Below are positions 21,372 through 30,157 of a DNA stretch of 35,816 nt, piece by piece (position 1 is the first letter of the stretch; every line of letters starts with the position of its first letter). The notes below the pieces were generated by a model. The model saw nothing but the letters and a program-made list of their open reading frames with translations. It searched no databases and was not told the DNA's origin. The DNA comes from Chitinophaga pinensis. GTDB lineage: Bacteria; Bacteroidota; Bacteroidia; Chitinophagales; LD1. A program made the position numbers and the translations under genes. The stretch covers positions 1 to 35,816 of the forward strand of contig CAMBIM010000007.1 in NCBI GenBank assembly GCA_945867505.1, given 5' to 3'.

Positions 21372-22811
21372 ATGAAGAAAATTCTGAAACTTCTTGCTGC
21401 GATTATTTTGCTACTTCTTATTCTTCTTTCCATTTGCTTCAAGCCACTCGATACAACTCCCTATCAGCAAACAGAATTTTATAAGAAAGAACTTGCAGCA
21501 GTTGATTCAGTTCTTATAAGCCAAAGCGCAAAGATTTTACATAAGCAAATCTACAGCGGCCACGTGGCTCCTATGTCTTCGCACTCGGCAATTGAAATCC
21601 CGCAATTACAAGTTGGCTGGGCCCGCATCAATCTTCTCCCGCCTTTCACCACGCCAATTGCAATTGATGCACACCGCGGAGGAAAAAATTTTGAAGGAGT
21701 TCACGATTCTATTTATGTGCGGGCTTTTGTGTTTAAACAAGGCGAACATAAAGTTGCATACATCTCTGCCGACCTACTCATTATTCCGCCTTCAGTTACA
21801 AAAATGTTTGCTACTATTTTAAAGAAAGAAGGTTTTGACGAAGACAATATTTTCTTCACCGCCACGCATACACACACCAGCATTGGCGCGTGGTATAATA
21901 GTTACGTAGGTCAACTATTTGCAGGAAAATATGATGAGCGCGTTCCGAAATTCATTGCCGAAACAATCTCGCAGGCTATTATAGAAGCCGAACAAAATTG
22001 CGCCCCGGCAAAGATTGGCTATGGTGAATTTCCTACACGGAAATTAGTTTTCAATCGCTTGATTAGACAAATGGCGCACTTGCCCGATTCGCTAGGTGAA
22101 GTAGATTCGCTGCTGCGTGTGGTGAAAATTGAAAAGGAAACGGGAGAGACTGCTGCTATCATCACCTTTGCTGCACACAATACAGTGTTTCACGAAAACC
22201 TGATGAAGCTTTCTGCTGATTGGTGCGGCATGATGATGAAACAGCTGAACGAATCGGGCAAAGTAAATTTTGCTTCGTTTAGCGCAGGTGCAGTTGGAAG
22301 CCACGGACCTTATGAAGCAACAAAAGATCAAGAAGCAGAAGTGCAATATATGGCTGATGGAGTTGCGAAAATCGTTCTTGAACATTTCGATTCCATTCCA
22401 ACTTCGGTGGTCAGCGGTCAATCGTCAATGGTCTTTCATCACCTGCCGCTTTATTTGCGGGAGCCAAATTTGCGAGTGTCAGACAACATCGTTGTCCGTC
22501 CCTGGCTTTTCAAAAAACTGTTTGGTTATGAGAAAACTTATATCAATACGCTTCAACTCGGCAATATATTTTTTGCGGGAATGCCTTGCGATTTTAGTGG
22601 AGAACTGGTAAACGAAATTGATTCCGCAGCCGACCATAAAAATTTAAAACTGATGGTGACCAGCTTTAATGGCGGTTACACAGGCTATATTACTGATAGC
22701 CGTAGATATAAGTTAAACACTTACGAAACCCGCACTATGGGCTGGTTTGGCGACCACAATGGCGATTATATGAGCGAGATTGTGATGCGTGTATTGTTGA
22801 AAACAAATTGA
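21372..22811 (+). CDS. Neutral/alkaline non-lysosomal ceramidase N-terminal domain-like protein
   Basis: QVGWARINLLPPFTTPIAI; VRAFVFKQGEHKVAYISADLLIIPPSV; FFTATHTHTSIGAW; FAGMPCDFSGELVNEI. Start chosen at MKKILKLLAAIILLLL. Confidence 0.8.
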   Translation: MKKILKLLAAIILLLLILLSICFKPLDTTPYQQTEFYKKELAAVDSVLISQSAKILHKQIYSGHVAPMSSHSAIEIPQLQVGWARINLLPPFTTPIAIDAHRGGKNFEGVHDSIYVRAFVFKQGEHKVAYISADLLIIPPSVTKMFATILKKEGFDEDNIFFTATHTHTSIGAWYNSYVGQLFAGKYDERVPKFIAETISQAIIEAEQNCAPAKIGYGEFPTRKLVFNRLIRQMAHLPDSLGEVDSLLRVVKIEKETGETAAIITFAAHNTVFHENLMKLSADWCGMMMKQLNESGKVNFASFSAGAVGSHGPYEATKDQEAEVQYMADGVAKIVLEHFDSIPTSVVSGQSSMVFHHLPLYLREPNLRVSDNIVVRPWLFKKLFGYEKTYINTLQLGNIFFAGMPCDFSGELVNEIDSAADHKNLKLMVTSFNGGYTGYITDSRRYKLNTYETRTMGWFGDHNGDYMSEIVMRVLLKTN

Positions 22812-22938
22812 CAGAACATAGCTTGAATTCTTTGAACAAAAGCTCGGTGATATTAGAGCAAATAGGCAACAAGTCTTTTATAAAAATGGTGAACCAAATT
22901 CTGTATGACCTTGAACGGATGAAAGCGGTGGCTTCCTC

Positions 22939-23553
22939 TTAGCGAACAATTGTTCTAAAAGTTAAATTCACTCTTGATTTTGAAATTAATTTGGTTGGCG
23001 GCAACCGGTGCAGCCAATTAGTTTGTGTAGTGTCTTTCATTACCAACAAACTGCCGTGTTCTAAAACTACGGAAACGGTTTCTTTATCCTGTTTGTGTTT
23101 GAACGAAAACTTTCGTTCCGCGCCAAAACTTAACGAGCCAATGGCTCCGTTTTTCTTCAAATCTTTTTCTGCATCGCTATGCCACGCCATTCCTTCTTCG
23201 CCAGTGTGATACAAATTGAGCAGGCAGGAATTAAACTGCTCGCCTGTCTTTTCTTCTATCGCAGCTTTTAGTTCCAGCAATTCTTTTGTCCACGGCAAGG
23301 CTCTTTTGGTGGTGTTGGAATAGGTGTATTCAAAATCTGTATCGCCATACCAAGCTACTTTGCGCTTGGTAATGATTAGTTTGCCATAAATAATTGCTTC
23401 ATCATTCTTCCAATCAATATTATTGAGCAAACAAGTTAAGTAGTGGTTAGCTTGCTGTGCAGAAAACAACTTGCCGTAATAATTTACCGTTCCATCTTTA
23501 GGCAACAGATTTATGTGTGAGTCAGTCTCGGTGGAGAATAAATTCATTTTCAT
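22939..23553 (-). CDS. AlkB-like 2OG-Fe(II) dioxygenase
   Basis: RKVAWYGD; LLNLYHTGEEGMAWHSDAEKDL; IGSLSFGAERKFSFKHK; HGSLLVMKDTTQTNWLHRLP; SRVNLTFR. Confidence 0.93.
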   Translation of the reverse strand: MKMNLFSTETDSHINLLPKDGTVNYYGKLFSAQQANHYLTCLLNNIDWKNDEAIIYGKLIITKRKVAWYGDTDFEYTYSNTTKRALPWTKELLELKAAIEEKTGEQFNSCLLNLYHTGEEGMAWHSDAEKDLKKNGAIGSLSFGAERKFSFKHKQDKETVSVVLEHGSLLVMKDTTQTNWLHRLPPTKLISKSRVNLTFRTIVR

Positions 23554-23653
23554 TTAACATTGGTAAAAATCCAATTCACCATAAAAATAACCGCAGTTTG
23601 CAGATTAAGAATAAATTCTACTTTTAGAGAATCAACCAAAGCCCACTACGGTA

Positions 23654-24520
23654 ATGCGAAAATTATTGTTGCTATCTATCGTCCTTTCTTTTATAGCTGC
23701 TTGCAGCAAAACAGAAGATGTAAAAATTACCGGCAACGTTCCTCCGCCCGACCATACTATCGATTCTTCTACTATCAGCATTTACGTAAACAAAGCGTAT
23801 ATCAATTTGCTTGGTCGCGAGCCGGTAGGAAGCGAAAGAAGCGATGCGCTTACCATTTTGCGTCAGAATAATTTTTCGTTAGATAACCGTAAACAATTTG
23901 TAGCTACGCTTTTCTCAAGACAAGAATACACGCGCAATCTTTACAACGTTGCCAACAACGAATATTTGCGCAATCTTGATTCAATGGAGATTGAGCAACA
24001 ATTTTTTGTGTTCAACAATTTTTTGGGCATGCCACAATATGCTGCCTTTTTTGATGCTATTAATTTTGAGCTAGGCCGTCTGGATACGTTGAAAAGAACG
24101 CTTTCGAATATGTATGCGGGCTCAATGGATTACCGTGCTATGCTTTCGCGCATGACCAATAATTATTTCTACGACCAAATAAACATGGGTTCTGAAAATT
24201 TTGTGGTAAGCACGTATCAGAATTTTCTGTTCCGCTACCCAAGCGATGGCGAACTACTTGACGGTAAAATAATGGTAGATGGAAATACTGCTACTATATT
24301 TTTCAAACAAGGCAAATCGAAATACGATTACATAGATATTTTCTTCAAAACTGATGATTATTATGAAGGGCAGGTGCGTTTCATTTTCAAAAAATATTTG
24401 TTCCGCGAACCAAGTTCTGCCGAAATTTATTTGTATGCTAATCTCTACAAGAACACCAACGACTATAAGCAGTTGCAGAAAGAAGTTTTTTCCCTAGATG
24501 AATATGCGGGAATACAGTAA
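23654..24520 (+). CDS. Lipoprotein with repeated DUF4214/DUF1549-like helical motifs
   Basis: Lipobox LSFIAACSK; YVNKAYINLLGREPVGSERSDAL...LFSRQEY, VVSTYQNFLFRYPSDGEL...FFKTDDYY, VRFIFKKYLFREPSSAEI...VFSLDEY. Confidence 0.7.
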   Translation: MRKLLLLSIVLSFIAACSKTEDVKITGNVPPPDHTIDSSTISIYVNKAYINLLGREPVGSERSDALTILRQNNFSLDNRKQFVATLFSRQEYTRNLYNVANNEYLRNLDSMEIEQQFFVFNNFLGMPQYAAFFDAINFELGRLDTLKRTLSNMYAGSMDYRAMLSRMTNNYFYDQINMGSENFVVSTYQNFLFRYPSDGELLDGKIMVDGNTATIFFKQGKSKYDYIDIFFKTDDYYEGQVRFIFKKYLFREPSSAEIYLYANLYKNTNDYKQLQKEVFSLDEYAGIQ

Positions 24521-24564
24521 TCAGCAGCAGGAAGCAGTATATACAAAATGCAAAAACTAATAGC

Positions 24565-25095
24565 ATGAATCGCCCAACATCATTTCTGAATTTCCGAATT
24601 TCCGAATTTCCGAATTTGGCAATCGCGATAATCTTCGCAGTTCTAATATCTCAAACTTCTTGTAACAATGTGAAACGCTACATTTACCAAGTGCAGGAGC
24701 AGGAGTTGTATCAAACAGCTGCGCAAAAGCTAAATCTAAAAACAACCGACCAATTTATTTCTATTGCCTACTCGCATTTGTTCGGCATTTCTATTGCTAA
24801 TAATGAATTAGCAAAGTATAATGTTTCGCTGCAAGCCTTGGGCGACAAAACTACCATGCAGGATATGATTGTAAAAAGTATGATTAACCGTGGAGGAGTT
24901 CAATTGATTACCGATGCCAATATGCGCTCAGATATTCCAGCGTTTATAGAAAGCACGTATCTGCGTTTTTACAACCGCAAACCCAACGAATTTGAGCGTT
25001 GGAAAATGAAAGACTTGATTGAAAAGAATACAGATGCTACGCCTAAAATGATTTACTATTCTATGATGACTAGCGATGAATACCGCTATTATTAA
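24565..25095 (+). CDS. Lipoprotein with two DUF4214/DUF1549-like helical motifs
   Basis: Lipobox AVLISQTSCN; FISIAYSHLFGISIANNEL, FIESTYLRFYNRKPNEFERWK...MMTSDEYRYY. Confidence 0.65.
   Translation: MNRPTSFLNFRISEFPNLAIAIIFAVLISQTSCNNVKRYIYQVQEQELYQTAAQKLNLKTTDQFISIAYSHLFGISIANNELAKYNVSLQALGDKTTMQDMIVKSMINRGGVQLITDANMRSDIPAFIESTYLRFYNRKPNEFERWKMKDLIEKNTDATPKMIYYSMMTSDEYRYY
24585..24620 (+). repeat. Mini-repeat family F: GAATTTCC octamer array (3 exact + 1 variant)
   Basis: TCTGAATTTCCGAATTTCCGAATTTCCGAATTTGGC; encodes LNFRISEFPNLA in the signal-peptide n-region. Confidence 0.85.
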
Positions 25096-25140
25096 GCAAA
25101 ACGAATTGGCTGTTATATTAACATACTTAATACTCTTACA

Positions 25141-26433
25141 ATGAAACGCAAACAGTTTATAAAAAACGCAGCACTTACCGCAGCAGGCAGTATGGTGGTG
25201 CCTTATATTTTACCAAGCGGAAGATTGTTTGCTGCCACCGGTTCGCGAAGGGCAAACCATGTGGTGTTTTGCTTGTTTGCGGGCGGTGTTCGCAATTTAG
25301 AATCTATTCATAAAGCCGAGGGAAACTTAATGCGTAATATGTTGAATGGAACGGAAGCCATTAGTGCTGATATTGCTCCGGGCATTGTGCAATTGCCATC
25401 GCTTACTTCTACTCCGCTTCAAAACGCGGGTACACTTTTTAAAGAGTTCCGATACGCAAGTGGCCCAACCGGTCACTACAACGGTCATACTACCGCCATT
25501 ACAGGAAAGTATTCCGATGAATCTATTCAGCTAAAACAACCGCCAAAATATCCGACAATTTTCGAATACTACCGCAAGCATACTTCGCCAAATACTAGTG
25601 CGCTAAACGCTTGGTGGGTGAGTAACGCGCTTGGACCATATCCGTATTTGAACTACAGTATGTTCGATGGCTACGGAGCAAATTACGGTGCAAACATGAT
25701 TCAACCTTCGTCTATTTTTAATGGCTCGTCAGCTTCTGTTTTAGGAAATCCGCTTACGCTTTCGCAAACCGAAAAAAGCAAGTGCGATATGATGCGCGAT
25801 TTTATGAACGGTCAATTTAAAATTCCGCAGGCGGCTCTTTCATCTGGCATTGTAAATACTGTGGCAGATGCAGAACATTTGCAAACCTGGTTAAACACTA
25901 TGATTTACCAAGTAGCCAATGGGAATATCGAAAACCCATGGGGAACGGGGTTTATGACAGGTGATATGGTAAATGTTTATTTCGGCATCGAAGTAATGAA
26001 AGAATTTAAGCCCGAGTTAATGGTGATAAATATGACCGATGTGGATATTGCACACTTTGATTATACTCAGTATGCAAACGCTATTGGTGTGGCAGATTAT
26101 GCACTTTACAAATTGTGGGATGCTATTCAAACTACACCGGGCATGGCAAATGATACGGTATTGATAGTTGTACCGGAACATGGAAGAAACCAAGATGCAA
26201 ATAGTGTGATAGATGCTTACGGTCGTTACGCGCTTGACCATAACAACGACCAAATGAGCCGCGAAATTTTCTGCATGATGGCGGGTAAGGGTGTGAAACA
26301 AGGACAAGTATTTAGTCAGCAACAAGGCGAGAGTGTTGACGTGGTGCCTACCATTGCTAATATTTTGGGATTCGTTAATGAAATACCTTTCGGGGTTTTA
26401 GATGGAAGAGTTCTTTCAGAAGCGTTTGCATAA
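25141..26433 (+). CDS. DUF1501/alkaline-phosphatase-superfamily-like exported protein
   Basis: Tat-like leader KRKQFIKNAALTAAGSMVVPY; VVFCLFAGGVRNLES; SGPTGHYNGHTTAITGKYSD; NDTVLIVVPEHGRNQDAN. Confidence 0.65.
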   Translation: MKRKQFIKNAALTAAGSMVVPYILPSGRLFAATGSRRANHVVFCLFAGGVRNLESIHKAEGNLMRNMLNGTEAISADIAPGIVQLPSLTSTPLQNAGTLFKEFRYASGPTGHYNGHTTAITGKYSDESIQLKQPPKYPTIFEYYRKHTSPNTSALNAWWVSNALGPYPYLNYSMFDGYGANYGANMIQPSSIFNGSSASVLGNPLTLSQTEKSKCDMMRDFMNGQFKIPQAALSSGIVNTVADAEHLQTWLNTMIYQVANGNIENPWGTGFMTGDMVNVYFGIEVMKEFKPELMVINMTDVDIAHFDYTQYANAIGVADYALYKLWDAIQTTPGMANDTVLIVVPEHGRNQDANSVIDAYGRYALDHNNDQMSREIFCMMAGKGVKQGQVFSQQQGESVDVVPTIANILGFVNEIPFGVLDGRVLSEAFA

Positions 26434-26451
26434 TTTGAAATAAAAACTGAT

Positions 26452-27420
26452 ATGAAGATTACAAAAGTAAATCTCCTTTTATTGCCGGTTGTTATGCTTT
26501 CAGTTTTGCTCGCAATTCATTCGTGCAAAAAGCCGAACGATAATTTGCCGCCAAATCCTTACGATGATATTGACCGAGATGATACCACAACTTATGGTAT
26601 TCCGCTTGACTCACTTACTGTAACTTATGTCCATACAAAAGTGTTTGAAACGCGTTGCGCTTTGCCCGGTTGCCACGATGGGAATTTTGAGCCGGATTTC
26701 AGAACTCCGCAATCATCATTTTCTACCTTGGTTTATGCTTCTATCATTAAAAATAATACGGCAGCAAGTTTTAAATACAGAGTAATTCCTTTTGATACCA
26801 CTAACTCGGTTTTGTATGAGCGCATTACCAACTGTTGTTTTATAACACAAAATGATAGAATGCCGCAAGATGATATTGGAGTGGCGTTACCGGATTCGAG
26901 CATCAACTTAATTGCCTCTTGGATTATGCGCGGTGCGCGCGATATGTTTGGCAATGTAGCAAAACTGCCAAACAAAGAACCGACCATAAATTATTTTGTT
27001 GCGTTCGATACTCTTTCGCTTATACCTCCATTTGCTTTCCCAACTTTGCGATACGATACAGTGCGCATGGATGCTGTTTATTACAATCCGTTTATAGTGC
27101 CGTTGAACAAGAGCGCATTTTATTTTGCCGTTAACGTAACTGACGATAGCACTGCCGATGGCTCTATGTTGGTGAACAAATTGATAATTTCCACTAATGC
27201 CGATAACTTTAGTTCTGCTTCTCAATATACGGGTACGTATGTAAGCTATGGAGGTCTTTCAGTTTGGTTGGCTACGGTTCCCTTAAACAGTTTACCCGCA
27301 AGCGATACGCTATATATGCGCTATTACGTAAACGATGGCGACCATGCAGCTAACACAGAGTTTCCACGCACGGAAATGATATTTCCTTATAAAACTTTTT
27401 GGTCGTTTATCCGCCAATAA
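26452..27420 (+). CDS. Lipoprotein with CX4CH motif (cytochrome-like)
   Basis: Lipobox VLLAIHSCKKP; VFETRCALPGCHDGNFEPDFRTPQSSFSTLV; PQDDIGVALPDSSINLIASWIMRGA, typical layout of c-type-like lipoproteins. Confidence 0.65.
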   Translation: MKITKVNLLLLPVVMLSVLLAIHSCKKPNDNLPPNPYDDIDRDDTTTYGIPLDSLTVTYVHTKVFETRCALPGCHDGNFEPDFRTPQSSFSTLVYASIIKNNTAASFKYRVIPFDTTNSVLYERITNCCFITQNDRMPQDDIGVALPDSSINLIASWIMRGARDMFGNVAKLPNKEPTINYFVAFDTLSLIPPFAFPTLRYDTVRMDAVYYNPFIVPLNKSAFYFAVNVTDDSTADGSMLVNKLIISTNADNFSSASQYTGTYVSYGGLSVWLATVPLNSLPASDTLYMRYYVNDGDHAANTEFPRTEMIFPYKTFWSFIRQ

Positions 27421-27422
27421 AA

Positions 27423-27881
27423 ATGAAAGTCATGAAATTATTTAGTGCCAATATTTTAATTCTTGCTGGTATTTTGATTTGCTTTTCGGGGTGTAAAAAA
27501 GAAGAACCAATTTCAAAAGTGCCATCAATTAAGTTTCTTTCCATCACTCCAAACCCTGCTGTAAAATACCAGGATGAAATAAAAGTTACGATTGAATACA
27601 CTGATGGTGATGGCGATTTAGGAGAGAATATAGCAGACGCAAAAAATGCTTTTATTACTGATAGCCGCAACAATGTGATTTATGAATTCCGAATTGCGCG
27701 GCTTGCACCTGATAATGCGAACATTATCATCAACGGTCAGCTTATTGTCAATTTAGCTCCACAAGGGTTTATTGATGATAACAACATCACCGAAACTACT
27801 ACGTATTCCATTTACATAAAAGATAGAGCGGGCAACGCAAGTAACACCGTGCAAACTTCTTCTCTGACGATTAACAAATAG
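27423..27881 (+). CDS. Small lipoprotein, Ig-like/beta-sandwich type
   Basis: Lipobox ILICFSGCKKEE; IEYTDGDGDLGENIAD; TYSIYIKDRAGNASNTVQTS. Confidence 0.65.
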   Translation: MKVMKLFSANILILAGILICFSGCKKEEPISKVPSIKFLSITPNPAVKYQDEIKVTIEYTDGDGDLGENIADAKNAFITDSRNNVIYEFRIARLAPDNANIIINGQLIVNLAPQGFIDDNNITETTTYSIYIKDRAGNASNTVQTSSLTINK

Positions 27882-27897
27882 GAATCAGTTTACACGA

Positions 27898-28545
27898 ATG
27901 AATATCGCATCTAAAATTGACCACACACTTTTAAAGGCAGATGCTTCTGAAAAAGAAGTGAAGAAGATTTGTGCCGAAGCTAAAGAGTTTGGTTTTGCTG
28001 CGGTTTGTATTCCCCCGTATTTTGTTCGTAAATGTAAATTGTGGCTAAGCGAAACAAATGTGAAGGTGGCAACAGTAGTTGGCTTTCCTTTGGGTTATGC
28101 GCACACGCCTGCCAAAGTAGAAGAAGCCAGAAGAGCCATTGATGAAGGAGCCGATGAAGTGGATATGGTCATCAATATTATTGCACTAAAAGCTGGCGAT
28201 TGGAATTATTTAAAAAACGAATTAACCAGCGCAGCAACTATTGTTCAGTTACGCGGGGGGAAGTTGAAGGTTATTTTAGAAACTGGTTTATTAACCGATG
28301 CAGAAATAATAAAAGCATGTGAACTGTGTGCAGAAATGACAGTTGATTTTGTAAAAACTTCTACCGGCTTTATTAAACCGGGCGCAACTGTGGAAGCAGT
28401 GAAATTATTGAGAGCAAACCTTCCTAAATCAGTTAAAATAAAAGCAAGTGGCGGAATACGCGATAAAGAATTTGCTTTGCAGCTAATAGCAGCAGGTGCC
28501 GACCGTTTGGGTTGCTCTGCCAGTGTAAGTATAATATCAGAATGA
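27898..28545 (+). CDS. deoC: Deoxyribose-phosphate aldolase
   Basis: IDHTLLKADASEKEVKKICAEA; VATVVGFPLGYAHT; DEVDMVINI; VKTSTGFIKPGATVEAV; KIKASGGIRD. Confidence 0.96.
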   Translation: MNIASKIDHTLLKADASEKEVKKICAEAKEFGFAAVCIPPYFVRKCKLWLSETNVKVATVVGFPLGYAHTPAKVEEARRAIDEGADEVDMVINIIALKAGDWNYLKNELTSAATIVQLRGGKLKVILETGLLTDAEIIKACELCAEMTVDFVKTSTGFIKPGATVEAVKLLRANLPKSVKIKASGGIRDKEFALQLIAAGADRLGCSASVSIISE

Positions 28546-28985
28546 AGATTCAAAGTTCAAAGTTTAAAGTTCAAAGTAATTGCAGATTGGCATTTCTGTC
28601 TATCGTCTTTTGTCTAATGTCTATTGTCTGTTATTCGCAAGACAGCACTGTAGTAACCAGCAACAAAAACTTTACCGTTAAGCAAGATCCGCAGATTGCT
28701 TTGCTGCTTTATAAATACAAAGAATACAATCGCAAGCGTGAATTTGCAGAAGGTTTTCGTATACAGATAATGTATACCGATGTGCGCGATGAAGTTTACC
28801 AAAGCAAAGGCGCGATGTATAAAGAATTCTCCGATTTAAGTTCGTATGTAGAATACGAACAGCCGTATTACAAACTTCGTTTAGGCGATTTCAAGAGCAG
28901 ATTAGAAGCTACTTATTATTTGCAACAGGTAATTGCTTTATATCCCGGAGCATTTATTGTTCGTGATAAAATCAAGATTAAATAA
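28542..28985 (+). CDS. Secreted SPOR-domain protein
   Basis: ATGA overlap with deoC; EGFRIQIMYTDVRDEVYQSKGAMYKEFSDLSSYVEYEQPYYKLRLGDFKSRLEATYYLQQVIALYPGAFIVRDKI. Confidence 0.8.
   Translation: MKIQSSKFKVQSNCRLAFLSIVFCLMSIVCYSQDSTVVTSNKNFTVKQDPQIALLLYKYKEYNRKREFAEGFRIQIMYTDVRDEVYQSKGAMYKEFSDLSSYVEYEQPYYKLRLGDFKSRLEATYYLQQVIALYPGAFIVRDKIKIK
28549..28577 (+). repeat. Mini-repeat family D (TTCAAAGTTCAAAGTTTAAAGTTCAAAGT)
   Basis: Four imperfect 7-nt copies TTYAAAG; encodes IQSSKFKVQS. Confidence 0.8.
28597..28630 (+). repeat. Mini-repeat family C (CTGTCTATCGTCTTTTGTCTAATGTCTATTGTCTG)
   Basis: 20 of 21 bases shared with reverse complement of 15622-15642; encodes LSIVFCLMSIVC. Confidence 0.8.
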
Positions 28986-28993
28986 CGCGAAAA

Positions 28994-30157
28994 TTGAAAG
29001 ACAGAATCAAATCGCTTTCCGAAAAATATTTTCTGCGCGTTGTTGAACTGCGAAGAAAAATTCATGCAAATCCTGAATTGAGTTGGGAAGAAATAGAAAC
29101 ATCAAAATTGGTGGCAGAAGAGTTGATGCGCTGCGGAATTGAGGTACAAACTAAAGTAGCAAAGAATGGAGTTGTTGGAATTTTGAAAGGAAAAAATCCG
29201 AATTCAAAATGTATCGCACTTCGTGCTGATATGGATGCGCTACCAATTCAGGAAGAAAACAAAGTAGATTGCTGCTCAAAAAACGAAGGAGTGATGCACG
29301 CCTGCGGACATGATGTACACACGAGCAATTTGCTGGGTGTGTCCATGATTCTTTCTGAATTGAAAAATGAAATTGAAGGTACAATCAAGTTTATTTTTCA
29401 GCCCAGCGAAGAAAAAATACCGAGTGGCGCAGAAGCCATGATTAAAGCGGGCGTTTTAGAAAATCCGAAACCGGATAAAATTTTTGGTCTCCATGTTTCA
29501 CCCGAATTAGAAGCGGGAACATTTGGTTTTTGCGGTGGTAAATTTATGGCAAGCAGCGATGAAATTTATTTGAAAGTTATCGGTAAAGGCGGACATGCTG
29601 CTCGCATTGAAGAACTAAAGAATCCATTATTGATTGCTGCCGAAATTTTATTGGAACTAAAAACACTAACCGACCCGCAGATTCCTGTAGTGCTTTCGTT
29701 CGGAAAAATTGAAGGCAAAGGCGCAACCAATATTGTTCCTGATGTAGTGGACATTGCAGGAACTCTTCGTTGCTTTGATGAAAATCTTCGAGTGCAATTG
29801 CACAAACAAATTGCATTCATCTGCGAGCGCGTTACCGAAAAATATTTGAGCCATTGCGAAGTAACTATTCTGAAAGGCTATCCGGTTCTCATCAACAACG
29901 AAGAAGTAACAGCCGATGCAAAACAACTTGCACAAGAATTTATCGGCAATAAAAATGTTTTGAATTTACCACCACGCATGGGTAGCGAGGACTTTGCTTA
30001 TTACACACACCAGGTTCCTGCTTGTTTCTATCGACTTGGAGTTGGCAATAAAAAATTAGGAATTACATCAGGTCTTCACACATCTACTTTTAATATTGAC
30101 GAATCTGCTTTGAAAGAGAGCATTGGCTTGATGAGTTGGATCGCACTGAACTCGTAA
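28994..30157 (+). CDS. M20 family metallopeptidase / amidohydrolase
   Basis: RKIHANPELSWEE; ALRADMDALPIQEE; HACGHDVHTSNLLG; FQPSEEKIPSGAEAMI. ORF-track start is a TTG codon. Confidence 0.93.
   Translation: MKDRIKSLSEKYFLRVVELRRKIHANPELSWEEIETSKLVAEELMRCGIEVQTKVAKNGVVGILKGKNPNSKCIALRADMDALPIQEENKVDCCSKNEGVMHACGHDVHTSNLLGVSMILSELKNEIEGTIKFIFQPSEEKIPSGAEAMIKAGVLENPKPDKIFGLHVSPELEAGTFGFCGGKFMASSDEIYLKVIGKGGHAARIEELKNPLLIAAEILLELKTLTDPQIPVVLSFGKIEGKGATNIVPDVVDIAGTLRCFDENLRVQLHKQIAFICERVTEKYLSHCEVTILKGYPVLINNEEVTADAKQLAQEFIGNKNVLNLPPRMGSEDFAYYTHQVPACFYRLGVGNKKLGITSGLHTSTFNIDESALKESIGLMSWIALNS

Noticed and set aside
23560-23871. 103-aa plus-strand ORF before and over the first lipoprotein gene
   Set aside because: Out of frame with the lipoprotein; basic, low-quality translation.
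24585-24620. CRISPR-like array
   Set aside because: Units are 8 bp with no spacers and no cas genes. The other mini-repeats also lack repeat-spacer structure.
25141-26433. Calling the DUF1501-like protein a sulfatase
   Set aside because: No C/S-x-P-x-R sulfatase signature seen; the two-domain leader and VPEHGRN fit DUF1501-like proteins better, and even that needs a search.
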